DNA from: Promicromonospora iranensis
GTDB lineage: Bacteria; Actinomycetota; Actinomycetes; Actinomycetales; Cellulomonadaceae
Assembly: GCF_028994805.1 (NCBI RefSeq)
Contig: NZ_JAJQQP010000007.1
Span: 267,468 to 331,467, forward strand
Reading direction: 5' to 3'
DNA length: 64,000 nucleotides
The translations under genes and the position numbers were made by a program. Under the pieces are notes generated by a model that was not told where the DNA came from, did not search any database, and saw only the letters and a program-made list of their open reading frames with translations. Below, piece after piece: positions 61,027-64,000 of the stretch. How positions within the stretch are numbered: the stretch's first letter is position 1; every line of letters starts with the position of its first letter.

Positions 61027-61949
61027 TGGCCGCGATCACCGAGCCGGGTACGGCCCCGCGCAAGGCGGCCCGCCCGACGTCGGGCGACCGGACGCGCGTG
61101 CGGAAGTACACCGCGGACCAGGTGCCCCTGGGGTCCCTGCTCCTGCGCATGCTCGCCGGGCTCGTCGTGCTGGTGGTGTTCCTGCTCCCGTACCTGATCA
61201 TGTTCTTCGGCTCGGTGAAGACGAAGGCCGAGATCAGGTCCGTCGACCCCACCTACTTCCCCACGGAGTGGCACTGGGAGAACTACGCCACGATGTGGTC
61301 CACCCCCGAGACGCCGCTGCTGCAGAACCTGATCTCCACCCTGGTGATCTCGCTGTGCGCCACGCTCCTCGTGCTCGCCGTCGCGTTGCCCGCGTCCTAC
61401 TACACGGCGCGGTTCCGGTTCCCGGGGCGACTCGTCTTCCTGTTCCTCGTGATCGTGACCCAGATGGTGCAGCCGGCCGTCCTGACCTCGGGCCTCTTCC
61501 GGCAGTTCATCGCGTGGGGGATCCTCGATACCTGGGCGGCGATGATCCTGGTCAACGCCGCGTTCAACCTGTCGTTCGCGGTCTGGATCATGCACAGCTT
61601 CTTCGCGGGCATCCCGAAGGAGGTCGACGAGGCGGCGCAGCTGGACGGCGCCGGCACCTTCACCGTCCTGACGAAGATCAACCTGCCGCTCGTGTGGCCC
61701 GGGATCGTGACCGCCGTCGTGTTCACGTTCGTCGCGTCCTGGAACGAGTTCGCGGCCTCGCTCGTGCTGCTGACGACGGCGGGGAACCAGCCGTTGTCGG
61801 TGGCGCTGACCAAGTTCGTGGGCCAGTACGAGACGTCGTGGCACTACGTCTTCGGGGTGTCCGTCGTGGCGATCGTGCCCGTCGTGATCCTGTTCATGGC
61901 CATCGAGAAGCGGCTGGTGGGCGGCCTGGTCTCGGGGTCGGTGAAGTAG
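61026..61949 (+). CDS. Sugar ABC transporter permease (MalG type)
   Basis: 307 residues. Six transmembrane helices after a 40-residue basic N-terminus; EAA loop KEVDEAAQLDGAGTFTVLTK then INLPLVWPGI. No ATPase gene follows. As in many Actinobacteria, a shared multiple-sugar ATPase (MsiK-type) encoded elsewhere is the likely energy source. Confidence 0.92.
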   Translation: MAAITEPGTAPRKAARPTSGDRTRVRKYTADQVPLGSLLLRMLAGLVVLVVFLLPYLIMFFGSVKTKAEIRSVDPTYFPTEWHWENYATMWSTPETPLLQNLISTLVISLCATLLVLAVALPASYYTARFRFPGRLVFLFLVIVTQMVQPAVLTSGLFRQFIAWGILDTWAAMILVNAAFNLSFAVWIMHSFFAGIPKEVDEAAQLDGAGTFTVLTKINLPLVWPGIVTAVVFTFVASWNEFAASLVLLTTAGNQPLSVALTKFVGQYETSWHYVFGVSVVAIVPVVILFMAIEKRLVGGLVSGSVK

Positions 61950-62045
61950 CCGCGCGGAGGAGCGAGCAGTCGGTGGACCAGGCCGTCTCGATCACCGGAC
62001 GAAATCTGTCCCAGTGGTGGACATGCGCTTAGCATGGTGGCGAAC

Positions 62046-62154
62046 CCATCCAGAGCGGTCGAGAGTCCTGGCTCCCTGACACCGCAGCAACCTGCAGACT
62101 TCCTGCCCGCAGCCGTGGCGCGTGGACGTAAGGTGCTCACGCCAGGTTCGATGG
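62046..62154 (+). promoter_or_regulatory. SAM riboswitch (S-box family) upstream of metF
   Basis: P1 CCATC (62046-62050)/GATGG (62150-62154); conserved core AGAGCGGTCGAGAGTCCTGG, CACCGCAGCAACCT and AAGGTGCTCACGCCAGG. The 3' strand of P1 overlaps the metF ribosome site GGAG (62153-62156), so SAM binding should block translation start. Class I versus IV cannot be settled by eye. Confidence 0.8.
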
Positions 62155-62161
62155 AGCAGCC

Positions 62162-63106
62162 ATGGTCGTCGAGGGATATCCGCACCGCCCCACAGTGTCG
62201 TTCGAGCTGATGCCTCCGCGTCGGCCCGAGGCCGCGCCCAACTTCTGGGAGACGGCGCAGCGGCTCGTGGCGGCACGCCCGGACTTCGTGTCCGTCACCT
62301 ACGGTGCGGCCGGGGGTGACCGGGCGACCTCGCGCGAGGTGCTCGCCACCCTCCTCCGGGGTACGCCGGTGCTGCCGGTGGCCCACCTGACCTGCGTCGG
62401 CGCGTCCCGTGAGGACGTCTCCGAGGTGATCGACGAGTTCCTCGAGGCCGGCGTGCGCTCCTTCCTCGCCCTGCGGGGGGACCCGCCGCGCGACGAGCCG
62501 AACTGGAACCCGCCGGCCGACGGTGTGCGGTCCAGTGTCGACCTGGTCCGCCTGCTCACCCAGGTGGACCAGCGCCGGGTCGCCGCTGACGCGAGCGCTG
62601 CCCTGCGGGCCGCCACCCGGCCGCTCACCATCGCCGTGGCGACGTTCCCGGACGGCAACCCCGGCGCCGGCACCACCCGCGACCAGGAGGTCCGGCGGCT
62701 GCTGGAGAAGCAGGAGGCGGGCGCGAGCTTCGCGATCACCCAGTTCTTCTACCGGGCCGAGTCCTACACCGGGTTCCTCGAGGCGGCGCGCTCGGCGGGC
62801 GTGACCATACCGATCCTCGCCGGGATCCTGCCCGCCACGGAGGCACGCCGGCTGCGTCGCGTCGAGGAGCTCACGGGCGTCGCGGCCCCTTCCGACCTCC
62901 TACGGGACCTCGACCGGCTCACCGCGCCCGACGGCGCCGTCGACCCCGAGGCGCAGCACGAGCACGGCCTGCAGTACTCCACCGCGCTCGCGCGCGAGGT
63001 GCTCGACGCCGGGGCGCCCGGTGTGCACGTGTACACGTTCAACAAGCACCGGCCGGCTCTTGACCTGCTCGAACGCGTGGGGCTGACGGGCCGCGCCGCG
63101 GCCTGA
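62162..63106 (+). CDS. metF: Methylenetetrahydrofolate reductase
   Basis: 314 residues; GGAG five bases before the ATG. Reduces 5,10-methylene-THF to 5-methyl-THF for methionine synthesis. Conserved: TVSFELMPPRRPEAA (Glu for folate), FVSVTYGAAGGDR, VAHLTCVGASREDV, LALRGDPPRDEPNW and GASFAITQFFYRAE, IPILAGILPATEARR. The enzyme carries FAD in a TIM barrel. SAM riboswitch control fits its pathway. It links functionally to gcvPTH, which supplies methylene-THF. Confidence 0.95.
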   Translation: MVVEGYPHRPTVSFELMPPRRPEAAPNFWETAQRLVAARPDFVSVTYGAAGGDRATSREVLATLLRGTPVLPVAHLTCVGASREDVSEVIDEFLEAGVRSFLALRGDPPRDEPNWNPPADGVRSSVDLVRLLTQVDQRRVAADASAALRAATRPLTIAVATFPDGNPGAGTTRDQEVRRLLEKQEAGASFAITQFFYRAESYTGFLEAARSAGVTIPILAGILPATEARRLRRVEELTGVAAPSDLLRDLDRLTAPDGAVDPEAQHEHGLQYSTALAREVLDAGAPGVHVYTFNKHRPALDLLERVGLTGRAAA

Positions 63107-63158
63107 CGGCGGTGGCCCGCCGGAGGCGTTCGCCGGAAGTGATCGACCGGGTTCCCTC

Positions 63159-63185
63159 TTGGCACTCTCGGGGTGAGAGTGCCAG
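63159..63185 (+). promoter_or_regulatory. CIRCE-type heat-shock operator
   Basis: TTGGCACTC-N9-GAGTGCCAG, one position per half from the CIRCE consensus TTAGCACTC-N9-GAGTGCTAA bound by HrcA. It lies 93 bases before the hsp20 start. Confidence 0.75.
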
Positions 63186-63202
63186 AATTGGTGGCGTAGC
63201 CG

Positions 63203-63256
63203 GACGGCGGACAGCCCGCCGTCGAGCGCTGCGGCCCTGGAAGGGCCAGGGCCGCA
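63203..63256 (+). other. Two hairpins in the hsp20 5' untranslated region
   Basis: Stem 1: GACGGCGG (63203-63210)/CCGCCGTC (63216-63223). Stem 2: perfect 11 bp 63230-63240/63246-63256 with loop AAGGG. The ribosome site AGGAGGTGAT starts eight bases after stem 2. Confidence 0.5.
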
Positions 63257-63278
63257 TCGTCGTAGGAGGTGATGCGCG

Positions 63279-63734
63279 ATGGCTACCTACTGGGACCCGT
63301 TCCAGGAGATGGACCGGCTGTTCGGCACCGTCGCCGGCAACGCACGGCAGTCCGGCGGCATGCCGATGGACCTGTTCCGCACGGGTGACCACTACGTCCT
63401 GTCGATGGACCTGCCCGGCGTCGACCCCGGCACCATCGACGTGTCGGTCGAGGACCGGACGCTCACGGTCCGCGCCGAGCGCACGCAACGGTCCGACGGC
63501 GACGCCCAGTGGCTGGTTCGCGAGCGGCCCGCGGGAACGTTCGCACGGCAGCTCACGGTCGGTCGCGGGCTCGCTCTCGACAGCATCTCCGCCTCGTACG
63601 CCGACGGCGTGCTGTCCCTGACGATCCCCGTCAGCGAGGAGGCGAAGCCGCGCAAGGTCGAGGTGGCGCACACCGCCGGCGCGACCCCGATCGGTCAGGG
63701 CGCGACGGAGAGCCAGCAGACCATCGAGTCCTGA
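63279..63734 (+). CDS. Hsp20/alpha-crystallin family small heat-shock protein
   Basis: 151 residues. Short N-terminus with YWDPFQEMDRLFG, alpha-crystallin domain about 30-125 (YVLSMDLPGVDPGTIDVSVE, LTVRAERTQ, GTFARQLTVGRGLALDSISA, YADGVLSLTIPVSEEAKPRK) including the A/GxLxxxxP-type motif GVLSLTIP. ATP-independent holdase chaperone. Has an excellent ribosome site and a CIRCE element; ends before a perfect 44-bp palindrome. Confidence 0.94.
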   Translation: MATYWDPFQEMDRLFGTVAGNARQSGGMPMDLFRTGDHYVLSMDLPGVDPGTIDVSVEDRTLTVRAERTQRSDGDAQWLVRERPAGTFARQLTVGRGLALDSISASYADGVLSLTIPVSEEAKPRKVEVAHTAGATPIGQGATESQQTIES

Positions 63735-63754
63735 TCCCCTGCGGGCGACGCCCG

Positions 63755-63798
63755 CCGTCGGACCCACAGGCCACGCGCGTGGCCTGTGGGTCCGACGG
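63755..63798. terminator. Perfect 44-bp palindrome, terminator-like
   Basis: Positions 63755-63776 and 63777-63798 are exact complements with no spacer (centre CCACGC/GCGTGG). It follows hsp20 by 20 bases. Confidence 0.75.
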
Positions 63799-63969
63799 GT
63801 GTGCGGCGAGGTGAGCAGAGGCCGACCGGGTGCGGTGTCTGGTGCGGCGCGGTGTGCCCATCGCACCGCGGACATCCCCCAGATGTGATGTACCGGGCGG
63901 TGACCGCCGGGCTGGATACTCCACATGACCTGGATCGACCCCAGCGTGACCAGATCGTGGAGGACACCC

Positions 63970-64000
63970 GTGCACACACACGACCACTCGCACGACCACA
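63970..64000 (+). CDS. Start of a His-rich protein (truncated by window end)
   Basis: GTG 63970 with GGAGG upstream; the ten visible codons read MHTHDHSHDH. Such starts occur in metal transporters and metallochaperones, but the rest is missing. Confidence 0.5.
   Translation, partial: MHTHDHSHDH

Noticed and set aside
63230-63279. ROSE-type RNA thermometer before hsp20
   Set aside because: The stem is pure GC and ends before the ribosome site, so it does not hide it as a thermometer would.

Overview
The window is high-GC actinobacterial chromosome. The gene order places it in the order Micrococcales, and a Promicromonosporaceae-like genus (Cellulosimicrobium/Isoptericola/Promicromonospora type) is plausible but is inference only. 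The left third is the conserved near-origin block found in most Actinobacteria: gyrA (3' part), a DUF3566 membrane protein, tRNA-Ile, a 39-residue DLW-39 protein, tRNA-Ala, a DUF5324-like protein, cyclophilin, rhomboid protease, crgA, a DUF881 protein, a class E sortase and pabA. It continues on the minus strand as fhaA-fhaB-pstP-rodA-pbpA-pknA-pknB, the Ser/Thr-kinase operon for cell-wall growth and division, and ends at tRNA-Leu. Inserted into this core are a divergent GNAT / XRE-cupin pair and a secreted GH64 beta-1,3-glucanase.

From 22 to 46 kb the content is accessory. It includes a hydrolase-RidA-haloperoxidase operon facing a large XRE/NB-ARC/TPR regulator, anhydro-MurNAc kinase, a methyltransferase, more alpha/beta hydrolases, a low-molecular-weight tyrosine phosphatase behind a long structured leader, and an NmrA-like oxidoreductase coupled to a hydrolase. 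Further on are DUF1992, a nucleotidyltransferase, an aminotransferase, a secreted Ig-like protein and a SigE-family sigma/anti-sigma pair. The rest of this section is a stand-alone PEP/pyruvate ATP-grasp protein, a stress-type SDR, a PAS-ANTAR protein, an EEP-family hydrolase, a VOC protein, a CBU_0592-type membrane protein facing a LysR regulator, and a VapBC toxin-antitoxin pair.

From 46.8 kb the window holds a tandem glycine riboswitch with gcvP-gcvT-gcvH (glycine cleavage), a free-standing LuxR-type HTH protein, a Nudix hydrolase, a ComB-family phosphatase and a 1188-residue secreted phosphodiester glycosidase/metallophosphoesterase fusion. These are followed by an ABC sugar importer (binding lipoprotein plus two permeases, no ATPase), metF behind a SAM riboswitch that overlaps the ribosome binding site, and an hsp20 gene behind a CIRCE-type element. 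The last bases hold the start of a His-rich protein.

Two sequence-level themes stand out. First, many genes that lack a Shine-Dalgarno sequence carry a -10-like hexamer exactly 12 to 7 nt before the start codon, the layout of leaderless transcripts. Second, intergenic regions are dense in long, near-perfect hairpins. No rRNA gene, CRISPR array, insertion sequence or prophage was seen.
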